Origin: DASUGM01 sp036274055
Lineage (GTDB): Bacteria > Acidobacteriota > Vicinamibacteria > Vicinamibacterales > SCN-69-37
Length of the DNA: 8,337 nt
Assembly: GCA_036274055.1 (NCBI GenBank)
Contig: DASUGM010000203.1
Location: 1 to 8,337 of the forward strand
Reading direction: 5' to 3'
This document shows positions 1 through 5,948 of the stretch, piece by piece. A program made the translations under genes and the position numbers. The number at the start of each line of letters is the position of its first letter. Within the stretch, counting starts at the first letter, position 1. The notes under the pieces were generated by a model. The model worked only from the letters and a program-made list of their open reading frames with translations. It did not search any database and was not told the origin of the DNA.

Positions 1-1
1 G

Positions 2-1798
2 GTCGCGCCAGATTCATATCTGAACAATCGGGCCTCGACCGGCCTCAGCGCCCTCGCGCGTGTCCGCGGCGACCGCTCGGTCGATGAGGCGAGGGCCGAA
101 ATCGTGTCGATCAGCCAGCGTCTGGCCCAGGCCTACCCGAATCTGAGCGGCCAGCGGTCCGCCGACGTCCGCGTGCTCGCCGAAACCGTGGCGGCGCCGG
201 TTCGGCCGACGCTGATGCTGCTCTCCGGCATCGTGCTCGCCGTGTTTTTGATCGCTGCGACGAACATCGCCGACCTGCTGCTGAGCGACGCCGCGTCACG
301 CAGCCGCGAGTTTGCGATTCGCGCCGCGATTGGCGGAGCGACCGCACGCCTGGCCCGGCAGGTCGTGGTCGAATCGCTCGCCCTCGCCGCCGCCGGCGGC
401 ATCGCCGGAGCGCTGCTGGTTCCATGGCTGATTCAGGCGCTGATCGAACTCTACCCGGCGCCGCTGCCACGACTCGCCGAGATCGGCGTGCACGCGCGCG
501 CCTACGGCATCGCGCTCGCCGCGACTCTGATCTGCGGGCTGCTCGTGTCCGTGCCGCTGATCCGCGCGGCGGGACGGCGCCACCTGTCATCGGTGTTGCG
601 CGACGGCGATCGTGGCAGCAGCCGCCGCGGCCGCCGCTTGACCTCGACGCTGGTCGTCATCGAGGTTGCGCTCAGCGTCGCCCTCCTGGCGGCCGGCATG
701 GCGCTCGCGCGCGCGTTCGCGACCTCGGCGTCGAGTGACATCGGCTTTTCTCCGGATCACACGTTGACGTTCAACATCGCGCCGTCGAGTGCGAAATACC
801 CGGACAGCGCCGCCATCGCCGGCTTCTACGCGACGCTGCTGCCGGCGTTGCGTCAATTGCCCGGCGTTGCCGCGGTCGGCACGACCCAGTTTCTGCCGTT
901 CACGCCGGGTCAGTGGGGCGACAACTTCGTGCGCGTCGGCACCAGCGATCGCGCGCCGAACCTGCCGATGACGACCGTCCAGATGATTTCGCCGGGTCTG
1001 CCTGAGGCCCTTGGGCTGCGTGTCGTCTCCGGACGCGCGTTCTCGACTGTCGACGCGCTGGCCGCGCCCCGGGTCGCGATGGTCAACGAAACGCTGGCGC
1101 GCCAGCACTTCGACAACGCGCCGCTCGGCCGTGAAGTGATTTTTCAGAAAATCACCTGGCGCATCGTCGGGGTCCTCAGCGACAAGCGGCACACCGGCGT
1201 GCTCGATCCGCCGCGGCCGGAGCTCTACGTCCCGTGGGAGCAGTTCGGCCGCTACTCCGGCTGGGTGGTGATGCGGACGAACCTGCCGCCGCTGTCGGTC
1301 CTGCCCGCGGCCAAACAGGTATTGACGGCGATCGATCCGACCGTGGCGATGCTGCGGCCGGGGACGATGGCCGATCGCGTGGCGACCGCGATCGCGCCCC
1401 AGCGCTTTCGCGCGACGTTGACGGCCGCGCTCGGCGCGACCGCGCTGATCCTGGCAGCGCTCGGGCTCTATGGCGTGATGGCGCACGCGGTGTCCAGGCG
1501 CAGGCACGAAATCGGATTGCGGCTCGCGCTGGGCGACACGCCTTCACGCGTTCGACGCCAGGTTGTTCGAAGCTCGATTGCGTTGGCCGCCGCCGGCATC
1601 GGCATCGGCGTCATGATCGCGGTGTGGACGGCGCCGTGGCTGCAGACGTTTCTCACCGACGGCGCGACTTCCAGGGATGCCGGCACGCTGCTGCTCTGCT
1701 CGGCGATTCTCTTTGCCGTCGCGGTGGTCGCCGCCTGGATACCCGCTCGCCGCGCCGCGCGGCTCGATCCGGCGCAGGTGCTGCGGTCGATCGGCTAG
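2..1798 (+). CDS. ADOP-type FtsX/MacB-like permease, 5' end outside the window
   Basis: This inner-membrane permease of the FtsX/MacB superfamily belongs to the duplicated orphan (ADOP) class. The frame is open from base 2, so the gene begins upstream; about 598 residues are visible, and ADOP proteins are usually 800-900. The first ATG, at 104, is internal: the 34 codons before it continue the family's periplasmic domain. Visible order: end of periplasmic domain 1, then three hydrophobic segments (about 212-281, 374-437, 503-566) forming the first FtsX domain. A further segment (647-710) starts the second half, followed by a periplasmic MacB-like domain (about 720-1400) and three C-terminal segments (about 1409-1487, 1574-1640, 1682-1742). 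Family marks are EFAIRAAIGG after the first segment, its repeat HEIGLRLALG in the second half, and the tail PARRAARLDPAQVLR. MacB-like proteins work with an ABC ATPase on macrolides, peptides or lipoproteins, but no ATPase gene is visible here, which is typical of ADOPs. The substrate is unknown. It may be co-transcribed with the hydrolase 23 bp downstream. Confidence 0.9.
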   Translation, partial: VAPDSYLNNRASTGLSALARVRGDRSVDEARAEIVSISQRLAQAYPNLSGQRSADVRVLAETVAAPVRPTLMLLSGIVLAVFLIAATNIADLLLSDAASRSREFAIRAAIGGATARLARQVVVESLALAAAGGIAGALLVPWLIQALIELYPAPLPRLAEIGVHARAYGIALAATLICGLLVSVPLIRAAGRRHLSSVLRDGDRGSSRRGRRLTSTLVVIEVALSVALLAAGMALARAFATSASSDIGFSPDHTLTFNIAPSSAKYPDSAAIAGFYATLLPALRQLPGVAAVGTTQFLPFTPGQWGDNFVRVGTSDRAPNLPMTTVQMISPGLPEALGLRVVSGRAFSTVDALAAPRVAMVNETLARQHFDNAPLGREVIFQKITWRIVGVLSDKRHTGVLDPPRPELYVPWEQFGRYSGWVVMRTNLPPLSVLPAAKQVLTAIDPTVAMLRPGTMADRVATAIAPQRFRATLTAALGATALILAALGLYGVMAHAVSRRRHEIGLRLALGDTPSRVRRQVVRSSIALAAAGIGIGVMIAVWTAPWLQTFLTDGATSRDAGTLLLCSAILFAVAVVAAWIPARRAARLDPAQVLRSIG

Positions 1799-1807
1799 AA
1801 CTCGTGG

Positions 1808-1813
1808 CAAGAT
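1808..1813 (+). promoter_or_regulatory. possible extended -10 box for the hydrolase gene
   Basis: The hexamer CAAGAT is preceded by TG and one spacer base, as in an extended -10 promoter. It ends 8 nt before the ATG at 1822, the same spacing as the TAGAAT box before the oxidoreductase at 4347. No Shine-Dalgarno sequence precedes this ATG. The match is degenerate (first base C, third base A) and lies just after the permease stop, so it may be chance and the gene may simply be read through from the permease. Confidence 0.27.
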
Positions 1814-1821
1814 GACGAGCC

Positions 1822-2919
1822 ATGAGTCGCAGGCTCGTCCTTGCCGCGGCGGCCGCGTTGGTCGCGCTTGCGGCCGCTCCGGTCGCCCAGACGACGGCGC
1901 CGCAAGATTCGACGCCGGCGATTGCCCCGCCGCGAATCGAGAAGGTCGTTGACGGCGTGTTCGTCGCGATTCGCCCGGAGCCCGCCGGCGTATTCGTCGA
2001 CGCCAACAGCGTCTTTCTCATCGGCCCGGACGACGTCATCGTCGTCGACACCAACGCGACGCCGTCGTCGGCCCGCGCGTCGCTGGCGGCGCTGAAGAAG
2101 ATCTCGACCAGGCCGGTGCGCGCGGTGATCAATACGCACTGGCACCAGGATCACATCAACGGCAACCAGGTCTATCGCGAGGCGTTTCCGAAGGCCGAGT
2201 TCATCGCCCACGTCAACGTCGGACAGAACGTCTCGATGCCGGGCGTCTCGAATCGCGCCGGATTGATGACCGCGATGCCGCCGCTCGTCGAGGAAATGCG
2301 GATGAGCCTGGACCAGCGCAAGAGCATGGGCGGCGGCGCGCTGAGCGACGAGGAGCGCGCCAGCCACGACGCCGACATCGATCGCGCGCAGCGGTTCATC
2401 GCCGAGACCGGCACGCTCCAGACGGTGACCCCGGGACGGCTGGTCACGGATCGTCTGACGCTGACGCAGGGCACGCGCACGATCGAGGTGCTCGCGCTCG
2501 GCCGCGGCCACTCGCCCGCCGATCTCGTTGTCCACCTGCCGGGCGAGAAGGTCGTGATCGCGGGCGATTTACTCACCACGCCGGTGCCGATCATTCCCGC
2601 CAGCTCGGTGCCGAGCGAGTTCGTGAAGACGCTGCAGGCGCTGCTGGCGCTGGCGCCGGCGCATATCGTGCCCGGACACGGTGAGGTTGCGCATCAGGAT
2701 CAGCCGGTGCGGGACGAAATTCAGCTGATCGAGTCGATCCTGCATCAGGTGCGCACGGCCGTGGCCGGCGGCGCGACCCAGGCGCAGGTGCGGGTGATGG
2801 TCAACATCGAGGAGCTGCGGCGCAGCTACGTCGGCACCTCGGCATTCCGCGGCTATCTGTTCGACCTGTTCGCAAAACAGCCGGGACTGACGGCCGCGTA
2901 CCGCGAAGTGACGAAGTAG
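1822..2919 (+). CDS. exported metallo-beta-lactamase-fold hydrolase
   Basis: This is a 365-residue zinc hydrolase of the metallo-beta-lactamase superfamily. All metal ligands expected for a binuclear site are present. H106, H108, D110 and H111 lie in THWHQDH, H230 in GRGHSPAD, D249 in VIAGDL and H286 in PGHGEV. The N-terminus looks like a Sec signal peptide: R3-R4, a hydrophobic stretch at about 5-19, and likely cleavage near A22 (PVA-Q). The enzyme should therefore act in the periplasm or outside the cell. The segment around 155-195 is charged and helical and forms an insertion between the first two metal motifs. Residues 290-365 follow the core as an alpha-helical tail. Overall it resembles the SoxH/cyclase-like MBL hydrolases of about 300-370 residues rather than true beta-lactamases, but the substrate (ester, lactone, lactam or thioester) cannot be assigned. 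It lies 23 bp after the permease and converges on the GcvT-like gene. The ATG lacks a clear ribosome binding site but gives a complete signal peptide. Confidence 0.9.
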   Translation: MSRRLVLAAAAALVALAAAPVAQTTAPQDSTPAIAPPRIEKVVDGVFVAIRPEPAGVFVDANSVFLIGPDDVIVVDTNATPSSARASLAALKKISTRPVRAVINTHWHQDHINGNQVYREAFPKAEFIAHVNVGQNVSMPGVSNRAGLMTAMPPLVEEMRMSLDQRKSMGGGALSDEERASHDADIDRAQRFIAETGTLQTVTPGRLVTDRLTLTQGTRTIEVLALGRGHSPADLVVHLPGEKVVIAGDLLTTPVPIIPASSVPSEFVKTLQALLALAPAHIVPGHGEVAHQDQPVRDEIQLIESILHQVRTAVAGGATQAQVRVMVNIEELRRSYVGTSAFRGYLFDLFAKQPGLTAAYREVTK

Positions 2920-2929
2920 GCGGCGGCGT

Positions 2930-4129
2930 CTACGCCGGCGGGGTCGCGGTCTTTCGTTTCGGGTTGAAAAACGGCGTCGGCGTCACCCTCGCACCGGCCC
3001 GATGCCGCACCGCATCCACCGTGTGCTCGACTTCGAGCTCGGTGCCGGCCCCGGAGAACGCCGTCTCGACGGTCGCCAGACCGATCATCTGTTTCAAGAC
3101 CGGTGACCAGGTCGACGACGTCATCCGTCCGATTTGGCGGCCGCCGGCGAAGACCGGCACGGCCACGCGCGAGGCGGCGGCCGACGGCGATGGCGGGAGG
3201 CCGACCGCCTCATAGAGCGCCTCGACATCATGCCAATCGATCTTCAGTCCGACGATGCGGCGGGTCGGTCCGCGGCGTCGTTCGGCGCGAAGCGCGCGCT
3301 GGCCGATGAACGGCGCCTTGTCGAGATCGACTAACCGATCGAGGCCCATCTCGAATGGCGAATAGAGCTGCGAGCGGGTCAGGGCCTTGCGCGCGCTGAA
3401 GAAGTCGACATCGATCAGGAGCAGGCCCGCCTCGATGCGGGCGACGTCGAGCGCGAGCAGGCCGGTCGGCCTGATCGCATACGCGGCGCCGACGCGAACG
3501 AGCGTGTCCCACACCGCCAGCGCGTCGTCACGGTGCATCCAGACTTCGTAGCCCAGATCGCCGGTGTAGCCGGTGCGCGAGATTTCGACCAGCCGGCCGG
3601 CGATCTTGCCCGTCGTGACGCGAAAGTACTTGAGGCCGTCGATATCCGCGTCAGCGGCGGCTCGCAGCACTCCGGCCGAGGTCGGCCCCTGCAGCGCCAG
3701 CGCCGCAAGCCGTTCGGAGATGTCGTCGATCTTCACGTCGAGGCCCGCGGCCTGCTGCGCGATCCACCTGAAATTCGGCTCGGCCGCAGTCCAGCGGAAG
3801 ACCTGCTCGCCCAGACGGCTGACCGTGCCATCGTCGAGGACCCGGCCGTCTTCGTCGCACCACGGCGTGTAGATCACCTGTCCCGCTGCCAGCCGCGTCG
3901 CGTCGCGCGTGATCACGCGATCGACGAGCGTCACCGCGTCCTTGCCGCTGAGGATGTACTTGAACAGCGGCGAGACGTCGAGCAGCGCCGTCGCATTCCG
4001 AATCGCGTTGTATTCGTGTTCGTGCAGCGGCTCGTACGAACTCGGCGCGTAGAAGCCGGCCCAGTCGCGATAGTTCAAGCTCTCGCACAACGGAAACGTG
4101 CGCGCATGAAATGGCGTCGGCGCGGGCAT
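2930..4129 (-). CDS. GcvT-like aminomethyltransferase-family protein
   Basis: This 399-residue protein belongs to the GcvT/aminomethyltransferase family (COG0404), whose members move one-carbon groups to tetrahydrofolate. The N-terminal folate-binding domain covers about 1-280 and the C-terminal barrel about 288-390. Visible family marks are LLDVSPLFKY (49-58), the aspartate pair D99-D100 in GRVLDDG at the catalytic Asp position, ALQGP (145-149), SRTGYTGDLGYEV (184-196), LDVARIEAG (227-235) and FIGQRAL (274-280). In place of the VNA/SNA folate-contact motif of genuine T-proteins it reads WTAAEPN (113-119). This and the absence of gcvH or gcvP nearby argue against the housekeeping glycine cleavage T-protein. 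A demethylase or another one-carbon transferase subfamily is more likely. The frame stays open upstream to 4612, but that part is antisense to the oxidoreductase and lacks family similarity. The ATG at 4129 starts the conserved region and sits 7 nt from a TAGAAT box, with no Shine-Dalgarno sequence. It is transcribed away from the oxidoreductases. Confidence 0.88.
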   Translation of the reverse strand: MPAPTPFHARTFPLCESLNYRDWAGFYAPSSYEPLHEHEYNAIRNATALLDVSPLFKYILSGKDAVTLVDRVITRDATRLAAGQVIYTPWCDEDGRVLDDGTVSRLGEQVFRWTAAEPNFRWIAQQAAGLDVKIDDISERLAALALQGPTSAGVLRAAADADIDGLKYFRVTTGKIAGRLVEISRTGYTGDLGYEVWMHRDDALAVWDTLVRVGAAYAIRPTGLLALDVARIEAGLLLIDVDFFSARKALTRSQLYSPFEMGLDRLVDLDKAPFIGQRALRAERRRGPTRRIVGLKIDWHDVEALYEAVGLPPSPSAAASRVAVPVFAGGRQIGRMTSSTWSPVLKQMIGLATVETAFSGAGTELEVEHTVDAVRHRAGARVTPTPFFNPKRKTATPPA

Positions 4130-4135
4130 GATCGC

Positions 4136-4183
4136 GATTCTACCGGTACGCGGGTACGCGCGTACGTCGGGGACGCGGGGACC
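4136..4183 (-). repeat. left arm of a mirrored promoter repeat
   Basis: Read on the minus strand, this 48-nt arm matches the + strand at 4293-4339 with about four mismatches and one extra base (4160). Within it are tandem 8-bp units, in minus-strand order: AGGTCCCC (4184-4177), GCGTCCCC (4176-4169), GACGTACG (4168-4161), GCGTACCC (4159-4152) and GCGTACCG (4151-4144). The TAGAAT box of the GcvT-like gene follows directly. The units could be operator sites for a dimeric or multimeric regulator, or a dispersed intergenic repeat family that carries a promoter. No protein-coding sense is seen here. Confidence 0.8.
4137..4142 (-). promoter_or_regulatory. -10 box TAGAAT for the GcvT-like gene
   Basis: On the minus strand TAGAAT matches the sigma-70 -10 consensus at five of six positions, including the invariant A2 and T6. 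Seven bases separate it from the A of the ATG at 4129, so transcription would start at or next to the start codon and give a leaderless mRNA. No -35 hexamer is recognisable; the -35 region lies inside the tandem 8-bp repeats. The mirror-image copy at 4333-4338 strengthens the call. Confidence 0.65.
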
Positions 4184-4292
4184 TGGAACGCGCTTCCGAT
4201 TGCAACTTTCTTTCCTGGTGCGGCCCCCGAGGCGGCGTGCAGAACTGTGAACCGCACGTACCGACAAAGTGGGCGACCGTGAGAAGGTTCCG

Positions 4293-4339
4293 CGTCCCGG
4301 CGTCCCTGACGTACCGCGTACCCGCGTACCGATAGAATC
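4293..4339 (+). repeat. right arm of a mirrored promoter repeat
   Basis: This is the + strand counterpart of the arm at 4136-4183, in inverted orientation with about 109 bp between the two. From 4292 to 4331 it reads as five consecutive 8-bp units: GCGTCCCG, GCGTCCCT, GACGTACC, GCGTACCC and GCGTACCG. The TAGAAT box follows one base later. The gradient from CGTCCC units (distal) to CGTACC units (proximal) is the same in both arms, so the arms share a common origin rather than arising separately by slippage. The spacer at 4184-4291 holds an isolated similar unit, CACGTACC, at 4255-4262 and otherwise shows nothing recognisable. Confidence 0.82.
4333..4338 (+). promoter_or_regulatory. -10 box TAGAAT for the oxidoreductase pair
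   Basis: TAGAAT ends 8 nt before the ATG at 4347, placing the expected transcription start at the start codon. There is no Shine-Dalgarno sequence at usable spacing: GTGGGA touches the ATG directly. No TTGACA-like -35 is found at 16-18 bp, where the tandem 8-bp units lie instead. This promoter probably drives both oxidoreductase genes. Confidence 0.65.
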
Positions 4340-4346
4340 CGTGGGA

Positions 4347-5948
4347 ATGGCTTCGAAGTACGACGCGATCGTCATCGGCGCGGGCCACAACGGTCTGACC
4401 GCCGCGGCGTATCTCGCGCGCGCAGGCCGCAAAGTCCTGGTCCTCGAGCGCCGGCACGTCGTCGGCGGCGCCGCGGTCACCGAAGAGATCTTTCCAGGAT
4501 TCAAGTTTTCGGTCTGCTCGTACGTGGTCTCGCTGTTGCGGCCGGAGATCATCCGCGAGCTCGATCTGGCGCGGCACGGGCTCGAGATCCTGCCGCTCGA
4601 CGGCACGTTCACGCCGATGCCGAACGGCGATTACCTGTGGCGGGTGAACGATCACGGCCGCACATTCCGGGAAGTCGCGCGTCACTCGCGCAAGGACGCC
4701 GAGGTGTACGACGAGTACGGCCGGGCGATGGTCGAGATGGGCCGCTTCGCCAAAGCGATTCTGGCGATGACGCCGCCCAATCCGTTCTCGATGAAAATAC
4801 GGGACCTGCGCGCGCTCGGCGACCTTGCCAGCCGCTTTCGCGCCCTGCCGGAGCGTGACCAGCACAATCAGCTCCAGTTGCTGACGATGAGCGCGGTCGA
4901 CTTCCTCGACCAGTGGTTCGAGACCGACGTCCTCAAGGCCACGATGTCGGCGTCGGGCATCATCGGCACGTTTCTCGGCGTCCGATCGCCGGGGACCGCG
5001 TACGTGCTGCTCCATCACTACATGGGCGAAATCGACGGCGCCTTCCGCTCGTGGGGCCTGTCGAAGGGCGGCACCGGCCAGGTGTCGCAGGCGATCGCGA
5101 ACGCGGCGGTGGAGGCCGGCGCTGAAATCCGGTTGAACGCGCCGGTCCGCCATGTGCTGGTCACCAATGGCAGCGCGACCGGTGTCGTCCTCGAGAACGG
5201 CGACTACCACATGGCAAACGCCATCCTCTCGAGCGTCGATCCACGGATGACGTTCATGAAGATGGTCGGCGCCGAGCATCTTCCCGACGACTTCGCCGAC
5301 GACATCCGCCGCTACAAGTACCGCGGCTCGTCGGGGAAAGTGAACCTGGCGCTCGACGGTCTGCCGGATTTCACCTGCCTGCCGGGGCCCGGCGCGCACT
5401 TGCGCGGCGCGATGTCGATCTCGCCGAGCGTCGACTACATGGAGCGCGCCTACGACGAGGCGAAGTACGGCCGTTATTCGCGCCAGCCGTACATCGACAT
5501 CGTCATCCCGAGCTTGACCGACCCGTCGGTCGCGCCGCCAGGCAAGCACGTGATGTCGTGTTTCGTGCAGTACGCGCCCTACGATCTGCGCGAGCCGGCA
5601 GCGACCGAAGGCGAAGCGCCGTGGGACACCCATCGCGAGGCGTTCGGTGACACCGTCGTCAACACGATCGCGCAGTACGCGCCGAACCTGAAGGACCGGA
5701 TCCTGCACCGGCAGGTGTTGACGCCGCTCGACATCGAGCGCGATTTCGGTCTGTCCGAAGGCAACATCTTTCAGGGCGAGCTGACGCTCGAGCAGCTGTT
5801 CTTCCTGCGTCCGGCCCCGGGCTGGGCCGACTACCGCACGCCGATTCGCCGTTTGTATCTCTGCGGATCGGCGACCCACCCCGGCGGCGGGATCATGGCC
5901 GCGCCGGGCCGCAATGCGGCGATGAAAGTCATGAAGGACGTGCGCTGA
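4347..5948 (+). CDS. FAD-dependent oxidoreductase, PYROXD2/phytoene desaturase-like
   Basis: This 533-residue flavoprotein belongs to the phytoene dehydrogenase-related group (COG1233), closest in layout to PYROXD2-like proteins. The N-terminal Rossmann fold has the dinucleotide motif GAGHNG (11-16), the ribose-binding E34 in VLERR and the GGAAVTEEIFPGF stretch (40-52). The central substrate region runs from about 60 to 230. The second half of the FAD domain includes the strand at about 265-300. The C-terminal FAD signature is GSATHPGGGIMAAPGRNAA (507-525). Length is normal for the family. No signal peptide is visible, so it should be cytosolic or peripherally membrane-bound. The substrate is unknown: carotenoid-type desaturation and amine oxidation both occur in this superfamily, and no phytoene synthase or other carotenoid gene is visible. 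The frame opens upstream to 4269, but that part is repeat and promoter. The ATG at 4347 directly precedes the Rossmann strand; an in-frame GTG at 4341 lies only 2 nt after the -10 box and is less likely. It is the first gene of a two-gene operon. Confidence 0.9.
   Translation: MASKYDAIVIGAGHNGLTAAAYLARAGRKVLVLERRHVVGGAAVTEEIFPGFKFSVCSYVVSLLRPEIIRELDLARHGLEILPLDGTFTPMPNGDYLWRVNDHGRTFREVARHSRKDAEVYDEYGRAMVEMGRFAKAILAMTPPNPFSMKIRDLRALGDLASRFRALPERDQHNQLQLLTMSAVDFLDQWFETDVLKATMSASGIIGTFLGVRSPGTAYVLLHHYMGEIDGAFRSWGLSKGGTGQVSQAIANAAVEAGAEIRLNAPVRHVLVTNGSATGVVLENGDYHMANAILSSVDPRMTFMKMVGAEHLPDDFADDIRRYKYRGSSGKVNLALDGLPDFTCLPGPGAHLRGAMSISPSVDYMERAYDEAKYGRYSRQPYIDIVIPSLTDPSVAPPGKHVMSCFVQYAPYDLREPAATEGEAPWDTHREAFGDTVVNTIAQYAPNLKDRILHRQVLTPLDIERDFGLSEGNIFQGELTLEQLFFLRPAPGWADYRTPIRRLYLCGSATHPGGGIMAAPGRNAAMKVMKDVR
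5933..5938 (+). promoter_or_regulatory. ribosome binding site of the second oxidoreductase
   Basis: GAAGGA lies inside the last codons of the upstream gene, 9 nt before the ATG at 5948. It supports that start and fits translational coupling through the TGATG stop-start overlap. Confidence 0.6.

Noticed and set aside
587..1507. Long minus-strand open frame of 306 codons inside the permease gene
   Set aside because: It is Arg/His-rich, lacks any domain and overlaps a clear membrane protein gene.
2921..2937. Short GC hairpin between the convergent hydrolase and GcvT-like genes
   Set aside because: Its stem of about 5 bp lacks a T-tract and overlaps the GcvT-like stop region; it is too weak to call a terminator.
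2930..4129. Housekeeping glycine cleavage system T-protein gene (gcvT)
   Set aside because: There is no gcvH or gcvP nearby, and the folate-contact motif differs from that of genuine T-proteins.
4236..4258. Dyad CGTGC...GCACG in the spacer between the repeat arms
   Set aside because: A 5-bp stem with a 13-nt loop is expected by chance at this GC content, and it is not tied to either promoter.
4269..4346. In-frame upstream extension of the first oxidoreductase from a GTG codon
   Set aside because: It is made of the 8-bp repeat and the -10 box; the family's N-terminus begins at the ATG at 4347.
4130..4612. In-frame N-terminal extension of the GcvT-like gene by 161 codons
   Set aside because: It crosses the promoter repeats and runs antisense to the oxidoreductase start, has low-complexity Arg/Ser/Pro composition and no family similarity.
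4140..5879. Long open frame of 579 codons on the minus strand, antisense to the first oxidoreductase
   Set aside because: It is rich in Arg, His and Asp with no recognisable domain and mirrors a well-supported flavoprotein gene; such frames are common in GC-rich DNA.
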